Shown here one piece after another: positions 6,347 to 13,343 of a stretch of DNA of 13,451 nucleotides. Numbering within the stretch: position 1 is the stretch's first letter; the number at the start of each line of letters is the position of its first letter. The position numbers and the translations under genes are program-made. This stretch comes from Natrialbaceae archaeon (GTDB lineage: Archaea > Halobacteriota > Halobacteria > Halobacteriales > Natrialbaceae), in NCBI GenBank assembly GCA_003552325.1, contig PUKM01000249.1, positions 1 through 13,451 on the forward strand, in the 5' to 3' direction. The notes below the pieces were generated by a model, which did not search any database, was not told where the DNA came from, and saw only the letters and a list, made by a program, of their open reading frames with translations.

Positions 6347-8467
6347 ATGATCGAGTGGGACGAACGCGACTCCTCGCTCCGAGTCGTGGACGCCGACAGC
6401 ACCACGTTGCACGTCGGTGGAGTCGATCTCGATATCGACGGGCCAGGACCCGATATCGACCGCCCCGTCGACGAAACGGTGGCCGTGACCGCGCGAGCAC
6501 TCCAGTTCCCCCACGCAATCGTCTACGCGAACGTCCTCGGACGGGACACCCAGTATCAACTCGGCCCACACGACACCGAGCGTCGGCTCCCACCGAGTGA
6601 ATACGTCATCGACATCGACGCCGAGATCAAGACGTATCTCCGGTTTTCCGGGGACGCAATCATCCAGCGGGCATCGGATTTCTCGAGTATCATCATCTCC
6701 TTTCCCGAGCCACGACGCGTGATTTTGGGCTTTCGGAGCCGCCACGAGCTCCCTGCACATACGATCACGACGACGACAGACCCGGCCTCGGTCGCTCGAG
6801 GGCTGACTTTGCTCTCTGCATCGATCAAGACCGATACCCCCGACCGAACGTATCCAACCCTTCGCGGGCATCCACCCTTACTCGAGGTCGGTGAGGCGTT
6901 CGACGCCCCCGGAGAGCTTACACCACCTACGTCGGGTATCGAACTCCTCGTCCCGCCGTGCTACGACACGCTGTTCGTTACGGCTCCGCTTTCGTACTAT
7001 CTGCAGGCAACGATCCGAACGGAACCGGGTATCACGCCACGGCTTCGACTTCCCGAGGTTGCAACAGCGCACGAACTTTCCACACTCCCGGAGCTCGAGC
7101 ACGACGTCGAGCGGTTGTTCAGACACGTCTTCTTCCTCGACTGTCTGGTCCGTAACGCCGGCCCCTACGGGACCCAGTTGGCCGAATCGAGCGTCTTGGA
7201 CGCCCTCGAAATCGACGCAGCCGAGTGTTATCGAGCGAGTCCACAAGAGCGGCTCCGAACGTATCTCGGGATCCCGTATGCGGCCATCGAGCATCGACTC
7301 CCACAGTGGCACCTCTCGACGTACGTCGAGCCAGGGGCTTCAAACGTCGATTCACTCCCGTACCTGCTCGATCGGTTGAGTCTGATATTCCGGCCCAAAA
7401 CGTCGACCCTCGAGGGGAAAGAGCTGGTCGAGCGGTCGTTATCCGATTTTTACCGAGGGGTGGGTGATGTTGCATCGGTCAACATCGTCAAACCCGAGCT
7501 ACGAGGTGGTCGAGTCCATGGGTGGCTCGCTGAGGGCGTCCCGATCGACGTCTTCAAATCGACGACGACGGCGTATCGAAACCGACTGCGGTTCCTGAAT
7601 CGACAATCCGAAGCCACGTCCATCCGCGTCGTCCTGAACGATCCGGAGATGGCTGGAGAGCGCGAGCGTGTCGGCAGCATCTACAACCGCCGTGCTGAGG
7701 AACTGGACCTCGACGTTCGCGTCGATGAAAACCTGCGCACGAGTGAACTCGCCAGGTTGTTCGAGTCGAACCACGCGTTCGTTCACTACATTGGCCATTG
7801 TGAGACGGACGGACTGCGCTGTCCGGATGGCTGGCTTTCGACTGCGAGTATCGATCGCTGTCGTGTAGAGACCTTCTTTCTCAACGCCTGCGGCTCGTTT
7901 TACCAGGGGATGGACCTGATCGACCGCGGAAGCGTTGCCGGGGCAGTCACGTTTACACAGGTACTCAACGAGCACGCGCTCAAGGTTGGGTCGACGTTCG
8001 CGAAGCTTCTCATCCATGGCTACAGTTTCGAGCGAGCCATGCGATTGGCTCGGCGTCGAATTATGATGGGCAAAGATTATGCCGTCGTCGGCGATGGAAC
8101 GCACTCCCTCACGGGCGGGGACCTGACACTGCCGTCGACGGCGCGGATAGAGGCACTCGAGGACGGGCGATATGTGCTCGACCTCGAGTGTTATTCGACG
8201 CGAGAGACGGGCCTCTACTACGTCCCACATACCCCCGAAAACGAGTACAGCTACCTCTGTGGATCACCGGCCACGTTCGTGCTCGAGCGGCCGGACCTGG
8301 CATCGTTCCTCTCGGAGTCGAACCTGGCAGCGATTTACGACGGCGACGTCTATTGGTCGGCAGAACTCGCAGACCAGTTCGACGCGGAATCTGGTTCTCG
8401 CCAAGCGGACGACCAGGCGGCTGACCCGAGTGACGACTTCGACCCGCAGCCTCAGGGACCGCCGTAA
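6347..8467 (+). CDS. Orphan CHAT-domain (caspase-like) protein, 706 aa
   Basis: Residues 1 to about 420 form a soluble region I do not recognise, with no signal peptide, TPR repeats or membrane spans. A CHAT-type clan CD protease domain runs from about 425 to 600. It opens with a Rossmann-like strand (TSIRVVLNDPEM) and continues to the catalytic-His strand FVHYIGHCE (H484). The nucleophile strand is FFLNACGSFYQG (C515), 31 residues later, followed by the typical GSVAGAVTF, a helix, and FAKLLIHGYSFERAMRLARR. KDYAVVGDGTH near 575-585 is a conserved-looking segment after the core. The tail is acidic and probably disordered. CHAT proteins include separase-related proteases and bacterial proteases that cleave effectors such as gasdermins. 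The substrate here is unknown. The gene is alone: glyA diverges upstream and the next co-directional gene is 443 bases downstream. Confidence 0.88.
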   Translation: MIEWDERDSSLRVVDADSTTLHVGGVDLDIDGPGPDIDRPVDETVAVTARALQFPHAIVYANVLGRDTQYQLGPHDTERRLPPSEYVIDIDAEIKTYLRFSGDAIIQRASDFSSIIISFPEPRRVILGFRSRHELPAHTITTTTDPASVARGLTLLSASIKTDTPDRTYPTLRGHPPLLEVGEAFDAPGELTPPTSGIELLVPPCYDTLFVTAPLSYYLQATIRTEPGITPRLRLPEVATAHELSTLPELEHDVERLFRHVFFLDCLVRNAGPYGTQLAESSVLDALEIDAAECYRASPQERLRTYLGIPYAAIEHRLPQWHLSTYVEPGASNVDSLPYLLDRLSLIFRPKTSTLEGKELVERSLSDFYRGVGDVASVNIVKPELRGGRVHGWLAEGVPIDVFKSTTTAYRNRLRFLNRQSEATSIRVVLNDPEMAGERERVGSIYNRRAEELDLDVRVDENLRTSELARLFESNHAFVHYIGHCETDGLRCPDGWLSTASIDRCRVETFFLNACGSFYQGMDLIDRGSVAGAVTFTQVLNEHALKVGSTFAKLLIHGYSFERAMRLARRRIMMGKDYAVVGDGTHSLTGGDLTLPSTARIEALEDGRYVLDLECYSTRETGLYYVPHTPENEYSYLCGSPATFVLERPDLASFLSESNLAAIYDGDVYWSAELADQFDAESGSRQADDQAADPSDDFDPQPQGPP

Positions 8468-8625
8468 GTGCTCACGCGGCGTGGCCCACAGGAAACCTCC
8501 ATGGTGTCCTGCTTGTGACCATGGTCCCCGCCATGTGCATCGTATCCCCAAACCCAATCTTCGAGTGCGCCCATATGAAAGGAGACATGGTATTCACCAA
8601 TGTTAACTGTTACTATGAGAAATAG

Positions 8626-8641
8626 TCCCACAGTAGTGGGA
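8626..8641. repeat. Short inverted repeat (6-bp arms, 4-base loop)
   Basis: TCCCAC, then AGTA, then GTGGGA: perfect arms. There is no T-run next to it, so a terminator is not strongly indicated. It could be a protein-binding site or an RNA hairpin. Position in the gene-free stretch is the main reason to record it. Confidence 0.4.
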
Positions 8642-8869
8642 AGTCCGTCGACGAAGGTCGTACTCGGGACACCTTGACATGCCTTTAACAAGGGCTGAGT
8701 AATCGAGTCCTCCCCCGGACAAAATAGCGTGAAAACCATTTTCGAATCTGAGAAGAAACCCATGTTACTCGATGACGTCACCCAAGATGAGATTTTCAGA
8801 GCACGGGTAGTAGCGACAAGAATCTCCGCTTTCATCACCAAAGGATAACTTGTGGCATCAGTTCGGCCA

Positions 8870-8882
8870 ACAAAATTAAGTA
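8870..8882 (+). promoter_or_regulatory. Probable promoter element of tbsP
   Basis: An A/T-rich core, AAAATTAAGTA, about 35 bases before the tbsP ATG at 8911. If it is the TATA box, the transcript would start near 8900-8905 with a very short leader. Confidence 0.45.
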
Positions 8883-8910
8883 CGTCGGTGGCGTTTGTTT
8901 GTGTGAGAAC

Positions 8911-9729
8911 ATGACTTCGAATTTACTCAATCATCAGATCGATGACATCCTTGACTCGGTCCTCGAGGATGCCACGGGTGATGTGTATATGGTCAACCCA
9001 TCTTGGGAAGCGATCGAAGAGTTCGTTAGCGTTGCAACGGCTTACGACGATTCGCTGCCGACCGTCCACATGCTCGCCGACGAACGCACCCTCAAAGAGG
9101 TCATGGGTGATTTCATCGTCGCATCGAACGCCGCAGACCTCATCGACGCCGGAGCCCTCGAACTGCGGACGCTCGAACAAGCCCCAGAGAACTCGTTGTT
9201 GATCACTGAGGACAACGTCGTCGCCGTCGTCCACGCTGGCGACCGCGTTGGTGGCCTGGTCACTGACGACACCGAGTTCATCGAGGCCGCCTTCGAGACC
9301 TACGCCAACCGGTGGGAAGACGCAGACGACTTCAACCTGCGCACACCACCCATTACTCGTGTCCGTGAGACGCTCAGCGATGAGATCAGTGCTGACGCCG
9401 AAGCGGACTTTACCGCGATTCTCGACTCCCTCGAGACGGCTCGCGGGGACGGCGATGGCCTCGACGAGGTGACCATCTCGTTGCTCGTCGCCGCGAAGAA
9501 CGAAGCACTCCTGTACGACATCAGCAAGTGGGGCGAGGACGTCGGAATTGCCAGCAAGGCGACGTTCAGCCGCACGAAAACCAAACTCGAGGACATGGGC
9601 CTGATCGATACCGAGAAAGTACCCATCGACGTCGGCCGTCCCCGTCTCCGGCTGAAAATCGGTGACGAACGCCTCGACGAGGCTGACAACGGCCAACTCG
9701 CGACGGTCGCACAGAGCATCCTCAACTAG
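8911..9729 (+). CDS. tbsP: Transcriptional regulator TbsP (DUF5821)
   Basis: 272 residues matching the haloarchaeal DUF5821 family, starting MTSNLLNHQIDDIL. Residues 1 to about 150 form a Rossmann-like sensor-type domain (SLPTVHMLADERTLKEVM, then ENSLLITEDNVVAVVHAG). About 184-252 form a winged helix-turn-helix, with ISKWGEDVGIASKATFSRTK as the recognition part and DVGRPRLRL as the wing. In Haloferax volcanii the family member acts with TrmB in control of gapII and thus of the glycolysis/gluconeogenesis switch. That role here is by family only. The ATG at 8911 fits the family; the frame continues upstream only to a TTG at 8899. The gene appears monocistronic. The carbohydrate or metabolite sensed, if any, is not visible. 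Confidence 0.9.
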   Translation: MTSNLLNHQIDDILDSVLEDATGDVYMVNPSWEAIEEFVSVATAYDDSLPTVHMLADERTLKEVMGDFIVASNAADLIDAGALELRTLEQAPENSLLITEDNVVAVVHAGDRVGGLVTDDTEFIEAAFETYANRWEDADDFNLRTPPITRVRETLSDEISADAEADFTAILDSLETARGDGDGLDEVTISLLVAAKNEALLYDISKWGEDVGIASKATFSRTKTKLEDMGLIDTEKVPIDVGRPRLRLKIGDERLDEADNGQLATVAQSILN

Positions 9730-9760
9730 CGGTCGCACACCCATTTTCGGCAGCACGCGC

Positions 9761-9769
9761 TTTCTATAC
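9761..9769 (+). promoter_or_regulatory. Possible TATA box of the RNase P operon
   Basis: TTTCTATAC between tbsP and rnp3. It would give a transcript start near 9792 and a leader of roughly 40 bases before the rnp3 ATG at 9831. Confidence 0.4.
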
Positions 9770-9830
9770 CCAACGGGCTGGCACACGCCGTGACGTAACG
9801 CCCAAGACCCTGCCATCCCTCGAGTCACCT

Positions 9831-10541
9831 ATGTACGAGGCCGTCCACGTCGATCCGGCGGATCCGGGGGTCCTCGAGCACGTCCTCGAGACGGCTGAGC
9901 GGTATGGGTTCGACGGGGTCGTGATCCGTAATCATAGCACCGGACGCCTCGCTTCTGCCCTCGAGGATCGGTTGCCGGACATCGAAACGCCGCTGGATGT
10001 CGTCGACGGACTCGAAATTCGGGCCGACGACCCACATCAGGCCAGTGGCTCCGTTGGCAACTTCCGGCCGCAGTACACGATACTCGGATTGCACGGCGGC
10101 ACCAACGCGTTGAACCGATTTGCCGTCGAAACCGATAAAATCGACGTGCTGGCACACCCGATGGCCGGGAGTGGTGATATCAACCACGTCCTCGTCAAAG
10201 CCGCCGTGGAAAACGGGGTTCGGCTCGAGTTCTCGTTCGCCCCGGTCCTCAGATCGACGGGCGGCCGACGGGTCCGGGCCATCCAGTCGTTGAAAAAACT
10301 CCACGAAATCGTCGAGTACTACGACGCGCCATACGTCGTGAGCGCCGACCCGAGCACCCCGTTCGAGATACGGGCCCCTCGAGAACTCGTGGCTCTGGGG
10401 GCAGAACTCGGCTTCGATCCCGACTGGGTGGAAACCGGGCTGGCCGAGTGGGGAGTCCTGGCCGAACGGAACCGACGGATCCAGTCCGATTCGTTCATTG
10501 AGCCAGGGGTCGAACGAGGACGATATGAAACACAGCGTTGA
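9831..10541 (+). CDS. rnp3: Ribonuclease P protein component 3 (Rpp30)
   Basis: 236 residues of the TIM-barrel-like PHP fold of archaeal/eukaryotic Rpp30. With Pop5 it binds the catalytic domain of RNase P RNA and helps cut 5' leaders off pre-tRNAs. Recognisable stretches are MYEAVHVDP (1-9), GFDGVVIRNHS (26-36), VVDGLEIRADDP (57-68), ILGLHGG (84-90), IDVLAHPMAG (104-113) and RLEFSFAPVLR (131-141). The haloarchaeal family carries this acidic C-terminal extension. The gene overlaps the following methyltransferase by 17 bases, and Pop5 comes two genes on. Rpp30 and Pop5 function as a pair, so the operon makes one RNase P subcomplex with an extra enzyme between. Confidence 0.95.
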   Translation: MYEAVHVDPADPGVLEHVLETAERYGFDGVVIRNHSTGRLASALEDRLPDIETPLDVVDGLEIRADDPHQASGSVGNFRPQYTILGLHGGTNALNRFAVETDKIDVLAHPMAGSGDINHVLVKAAVENGVRLEFSFAPVLRSTGGRRVRAIQSLKKLHEIVEYYDAPYVVSADPSTPFEIRAPRELVALGAELGFDPDWVETGLAEWGVLAERNRRIQSDSFIEPGVERGRYETQR

Positions 10542-11142
10542 GGACCATGCCGCCCGCTTCGACGAGAAGGCCGACGAATACGACGACTCGAAATCCCCGG
10601 AGTATCGCGCCTGTGCGAATCTGGTAATCGAACACGCAGGCCCCGGTCCGGGGGACGTCGTCCTCGACCTCGGGACTGGAACGGGTGCAATCGCGCTCGC
10701 ACTAGCACCCGATGCCGAGCGCGTCGTTGGCCGGGACATCAGCGACGGCATGATGGGTGAAGCCGAGCGAAAAGCCGCCGAAAGTGGCCTCGAGAACGTG
10801 TCGTTCGCCTACGGGACGTTTCGCGAACCAGAGTACGACAGAGCGGTCGACATCGTCACCTCGAACTTCGCCATGCACCACCTCGCCGATGAGGAAAAGC
10901 GGGCGGCTATCGACGTCATTGCCACGCTCGAGCCCCGGCGGTTCGTCCTCGGCGACCTGATGTTTTTCGGGGAACCGGACCCGAGTGAGCCGTTTTACAG
11001 TCCAGACGTCGATGATCCAGCCACGGTTGGATTCCTCGCTGATGCGTTTACCGACGCCGGGTTCTCACTCACCGCTGTCGAACGTGTCCACGATCAGGTC
11101 GGCGTGTTGGTGGCCGAACGCGGCCTCACTCACGACGACTGA
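10525..11142 (+). CDS. Class I SAM-dependent methyltransferase in the RNase P operon
   Basis: 205 residues with a standard Rossmann methyltransferase core. Motif I is VVLDLGTGTG (45-54), the acidic SAM-ribose residue is probably D72 (VVGRDIS), and motif IV is IVTSNFAMHHL (110-120). The N-terminus DHAARFDEKADEYDDSKS resembles UbiE-like small-molecule methyltransferases. I therefore cannot say whether it acts on RNA, protein or a metabolite. The ATG at 10525 is chosen over an in-frame TTG at 10498: GAGGA stands four bases before it and relatives begin near MKHSVxDHAARFD. It overlaps rnp3 by 17 bases and ends 6 bases before rnp2, so it is translated as part of the RNase P operon. Confidence 0.9.
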   Translation: MKHSVEDHAARFDEKADEYDDSKSPEYRACANLVIEHAGPGPGDVVLDLGTGTGAIALALAPDAERVVGRDISDGMMGEAERKAAESGLENVSFAYGTFREPEYDRAVDIVTSNFAMHHLADEEKRAAIDVIATLEPRRFVLGDLMFFGEPDPSEPFYSPDVDDPATVGFLADAFTDAGFSLTAVERVHDQVGVLVAERGLTHDD

Positions 11143-11148
11143 AGACAG

Positions 11149-11490
11149 ATGAAACACCTCCCCAAACACCTCCGACCGACCTGGCGGTACCTCGCCGTCG
11201 AACTCGAGAGCGACGGCGACATGTCGGTCGATCGTCGGGCTTTCCAGCGGGAGGTCTGGTACGCAGGCCAGAACCTTCTTGGTGATCCCGGCAGCGCCGC
11301 TGCAGACTTACGAGTCGTGCGGTTTCGACGTGCCGGAAACAAAGGGGAGGCAATTGTGAGAGTGCGCCATGGCGAAGTCGGCCGTGCTCGAGCGGCCATC
11401 GCGTGCCTCTCGAGCGTTGACGGTCTCTCAATGGGGGTATTCGTCAAGAAAGTAAGCGGAACGATCCGCGGCGCGGAGTCGGCTTTTTAA
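11149..11490 (+). CDS. rnp2: Ribonuclease P protein component 2 (Pop5)
   Basis: 113 residues, starting MKHLPKHLRPTWRYLAVELE, the usual Pop5 beginning, and ending in a short Phe-containing tail. The fold is RRM-like; Pop5 pairs with Rpp30 on the catalytic domain of RNase P RNA in pre-tRNA 5' processing. The conserved strand DLRVVRFRRAGNKGEAIVRV is near 53-72. GVFVKKVSGTIRGAE forms the C-terminal end. The length is on the short side for haloarchaea but complete. It starts 6 bases after the methyltransferase stop. Its own stop codon lies in a CTTTTTAA run at 11484-11491. Confidence 0.94.
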   Translation: MKHLPKHLRPTWRYLAVELESDGDMSVDRRAFQREVWYAGQNLLGDPGSAAADLRVVRFRRAGNKGEAIVRVRHGEVGRARAAIACLSSVDGLSMGVFVKKVSGTIRGAESAF

Positions 11491-11538
11491 TGTTGCCTCG
11501 AAAATCACCACGCGGTAAGCGATGACGGAGGAAGTAAA

Positions 11539-11546
11539 CTATTTAG
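11539..11546 (+). promoter_or_regulatory. TATA-like box for the psmA transcript
   Basis: CTATTTAG is the best A/T-rich box between rnp2 and psmA. It predicts a transcript start near 11569 and hence a leader of about 115 bases, unusually long for a haloarchaeal mRNA. A second T-run at 11484-11491 could be an alternative promoter or the rnp2 terminator. Confidence 0.5.
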
Positions 11547-11573
11547 GACGCCGCCGGTAACGTCGGGTAGAGA

Positions 11574-11681
11574 GTGTTCGACATCGGAGCCCGATTCGAC
11601 GCCGGCCGATTCACCCCGCCATCGCTCGGCCCGACCGCTCCGGTGTGGCGACAACCCTCGATTGCGATTTCACCTCAGTGA
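11574..11681 (+). CDS. Candidate leader open frame upstream of psmA (35 aa, GTG start)
   Basis: A GTG codon about 5 bases after the predicted psmA transcript start opens a 35-codon frame (VFDIGARFDAGRFTPPSLGP and so on) that ends in TGA four bases before the psmA ATG. It thus fills the whole leader. It is in a different frame from psmA. The peptide matches no family I know, and a frame of this length is not rare in GC-rich DNA. It may be a leader peptide that couples or tunes psmA translation, or chance. Confidence 0.25.
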   Translation: MFDIGARFDAGRFTPPSLGPTAPVWRQPSIAISPQ

Positions 11682-11685
11682 TACT

Positions 11686-12441
11686 ATGCAGGGACAAGCC
11701 CAACAGCAGGCGTACGACCGCGGGATCACGATCTTCTCGCCAGACGGCCGACTCTACCAGGTAGAGTACGCCCGTGAGGCAGTCAAACGTGGGACCGCGA
11801 GTATCGGCATTCGAACGGCAGGCGGCGTCGTCCTTGCAGTGGACAAGCGCATTCCCTCCCCGCTGCTCGAGGACTCGAGCGTCGAGAAGATCCACAAAGC
11901 GGACGACCACATCGGCATCGCCAGCGCCGGCCACGTGGCCGACGCCCGCCAGCTGATCGACTTCGCTCGACGACAGAGCCAGGTCAATCAGCTTCGGTAC
12001 GGCGAGCCAATCGGCGTCGAGACCCTGACGAAGACCGTCACCGATCACATCCAGCAGTACACACAGGTCGGCGGTGCGCGTCCATTCGGCGTGGCACTGA
12101 TCGTTGGCGGCATCGAAAATGGCGAACCCCGCCTGTTCGAGACTGACCCCTCGGGGACGCCATACGAGTGGAAAGCCCTCGCCGTCGGTGCCGACCGTGG
12201 CGAACTACAAAACTTCCTCGAAGAGCAGTACGACGCCGAAGCGGATCTCGACGGCGGCGTCTCGTTGGCTCTGGAGGCGCTGGCCTCGGTCAACGACGGC
12301 TCGCTGCTCCCGAACGAAGTTGGCCTCGCGACGGTCGACGTCGAGAGCGAATCCTTCGACCACCTCGAGGACGACCGGATCGAGACGTACCTCGAAGAGA
12401 ACGACTTACTCGACACGGGCGAAGACGAAGAGGACGAGTAA
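11686..12441 (+). CDS. psmA: 20S proteasome alpha subunit
   Basis: 251 residues. It forms the heptameric outer rings of the 20S core and gates substrate entry for PAN-type ATPases. The gating N-terminus is clear: MQGQAQQQ, then Y10-D11-R12 and GITIFSPDGRLYQVEYAREAVKRG, with the P19 reverse turn. K68 (SSVEKI) corresponds to the lysine that binds the C-terminal HbYX motif of the regulatory ATPase in Thermoplasma. IQQYTQVGGARPFGVALI is typical. The last about 15 residues form an Asp/Glu tail common in halophiles. The start is fixed by the conserved MQGQAQQQAYDRG. It lies 195 bases after rnp2 with its own probable promoter. Confidence 0.98.
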   Translation: MQGQAQQQAYDRGITIFSPDGRLYQVEYAREAVKRGTASIGIRTAGGVVLAVDKRIPSPLLEDSSVEKIHKADDHIGIASAGHVADARQLIDFARRQSQVNQLRYGEPIGVETLTKTVTDHIQQYTQVGGARPFGVALIVGGIENGEPRLFETDPSGTPYEWKALAVGADRGELQNFLEEQYDAEADLDGGVSLALEALASVNDGSLLPNEVGLATVDVESESFDHLEDDRIETYLEENDLLDTGEDEEDE

Positions 12442-12458
12442 GCCCTTATTACGTTCTA

Positions 12459-12477
12459 TGTACGGGTACTGCGTACA
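12459..12477. repeat. Short inverted repeat after psmA
   Basis: TGTACG and CGTACA arms separated by 7 bases, 17 bases after the psmA stop. It could be an mRNA 3' hairpin or a binding site in the SBDS promoter region. No U-run follows directly, so it is not a clear terminator. Confidence 0.3.
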
Positions 12478-12537
12478 GCCTCACCAGCCAGCGGTGGGAC
12501 CAGACGCAGCCAACAAGCGTGGCTCGCGGGAAAAGCT

Positions 12538-12544
12538 CTTTTAA
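12538..12544 (+). promoter_or_regulatory. TATA box of the SBDS gene
   Basis: CTTTTAA centred 26 bases before the ATG at 12567, the best-placed TATA box of the window. It indicates a leaderless transcript separate from psmA. Confidence 0.65.
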
Positions 12545-12566
12545 TCCCCCGTGGGTATCTTCGGGT

Positions 12567-13292
12567 ATGATATCGCTTGACGAGGCAGTAACCGCGCGAC
12601 TCGAGTCACACGGCGCGCGTTTCGAGGTGCTAGTCGACCCTGATGCAGCATTGGCGATTAAACGCGGAGAGTTCGATGGCGACCTCGAGGAAGTCATTGC
12701 CGCTGAGGACGTCTTCGACAACGCCTCGACTGGGGATCGACCGGCAGAGAACGACCTGGAAGACGTCTTCGATACCACGGATCCCCTCGAGATTATTCCC
12801 GAGGTCATCAGGCAAGGAGAGATTCAGATCACGGCAGACCAGCGCCGTGAAATGCAAGAACAAAAGCGCCGAGAGTTGATCACGACCATTTCGCGCAACG
12901 CGATCAATCCGCAGATGGATAACGCGCCCCATCCACCAGAACGGATCGAAAACGCCCTCGAGGAGGCTGGGTTCACTGTCGATCCAATGGAACCGGCGAG
13001 TGAGCAGGTCGACGACGCACTCGATGCACTTCGCCCGATTATTCCGATTCGGTTCGAAGAGATCACCATTGCCGTCCAGATTCCACCGGAACACGCCGGC
13101 AGCGCCCAGGCGAAGATCCGCCAGTACGGTGATCTCGAACGTGAGGAGTGGCAACCGGATGGCTCCTGGATCGGGGTGATTACCTTTCCTGCAGGGTTAC
13201 AAAACGACTTCTACAACGTGGTCAACGAGAACACGAGTGGCGAGGCCGAAACCCAGATCGTCAGCGATAAAGACGAGTTGAGTACGCGCTAA
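12567..13292 (+). CDS. sbds: Ribosome assembly factor SBDS
   Basis: 241 residues of the Shwachman-Bodian-Diamond syndrome protein family. In eukaryotes, with EFL1, it releases the anti-association factor eIF6/TIF6 from the large ribosomal subunit; an analogous role is assumed in archaea. Domain I (FYSH) covers roughly 1-90, with EVLVDPDAALAIKRGE and IIPEVIRQGEIQIT. Domain II (about 92-165) starts at QRREMQEQKRRELITTISRNAINPQ. Domain III (about 167-235) is a ferredoxin-like fold ending VITFPAGLQNDFYNVVNENT. The start at 12567 is set by the conserved MISLDEAV opening and the TATA box 26 bases upstream; the open frame continues far upstream but only as an out-of-frame shadow of psmA. The expected exosome genes do not follow it. 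Confidence 0.96.
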   Translation: MISLDEAVTARLESHGARFEVLVDPDAALAIKRGEFDGDLEEVIAAEDVFDNASTGDRPAENDLEDVFDTTDPLEIIPEVIRQGEIQITADQRREMQEQKRRELITTISRNAINPQMDNAPHPPERIENALEEAGFTVDPMEPASEQVDDALDALRPIIPIRFEEITIAVQIPPEHAGSAQAKIRQYGDLEREEWQPDGSWIGVITFPAGLQNDFYNVVNENTSGEAETQIVSDKDELSTR

Positions 13293-13343
13293 GTCCGAGT
13301 AGTAGTCGCTTTTCGATCGCGTCGGTCTCACCAAACTCCAAGA

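Larger units (their letters stand above)
8468..8910. other. AT-richer intergenic region upstream of tbsP
   Basis: About 440 bases, visibly richer in A and T than the flanking genes and without a recognisable gene. Seen in it: two CCATGGT/ACCATGG arms (8499-8505 and 8518-8524, 12-base loop) just after the CHAT stop; a hairpin TCCCAC-AGTA-GTGGGA at 8626-8641; and a plus-strand frame with possible GTG start at 8729 or ATG at 8762, ending at 8848 (39 or 28 residues). A minus-strand frame stays open over 8452-8841 but its product lacks halophilic acidity and matches nothing I know. The end of the region holds the tbsP promoter. It may be decayed foreign DNA, long regulatory DNA, or a small-RNA locus. 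Confidence 0.5.

Noticed and set aside
6149..6871. Long minus-strand extension of the glyA frame upstream of its start
   Set aside because: It crosses the glyA promoter and runs antisense through the CHAT gene; the added residues resemble nothing and SHMT normally begins at about MEHDHVR.
7499..8230. 243-codon minus-strand open frame inside the CHAT gene
   Set aside because: Antisense shadow of high-GC coding DNA; the plus-strand product has recognisable catalytic motifs, and the antisense product has none.
8923..9828. 301-codon minus-strand open frame opposite tbsP
   Set aside because: Shadow frame; the plus strand encodes a full-length DUF5821 regulator with a winged helix-turn-helix.
12168..12566. 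N-terminal extension of the SBDS frame by 133 codons
   Set aside because: It overlaps psmA out of frame, is extremely Arg-rich, and the SBDS TATA box and conserved MISLDEAV start mark the true beginning at 12567.
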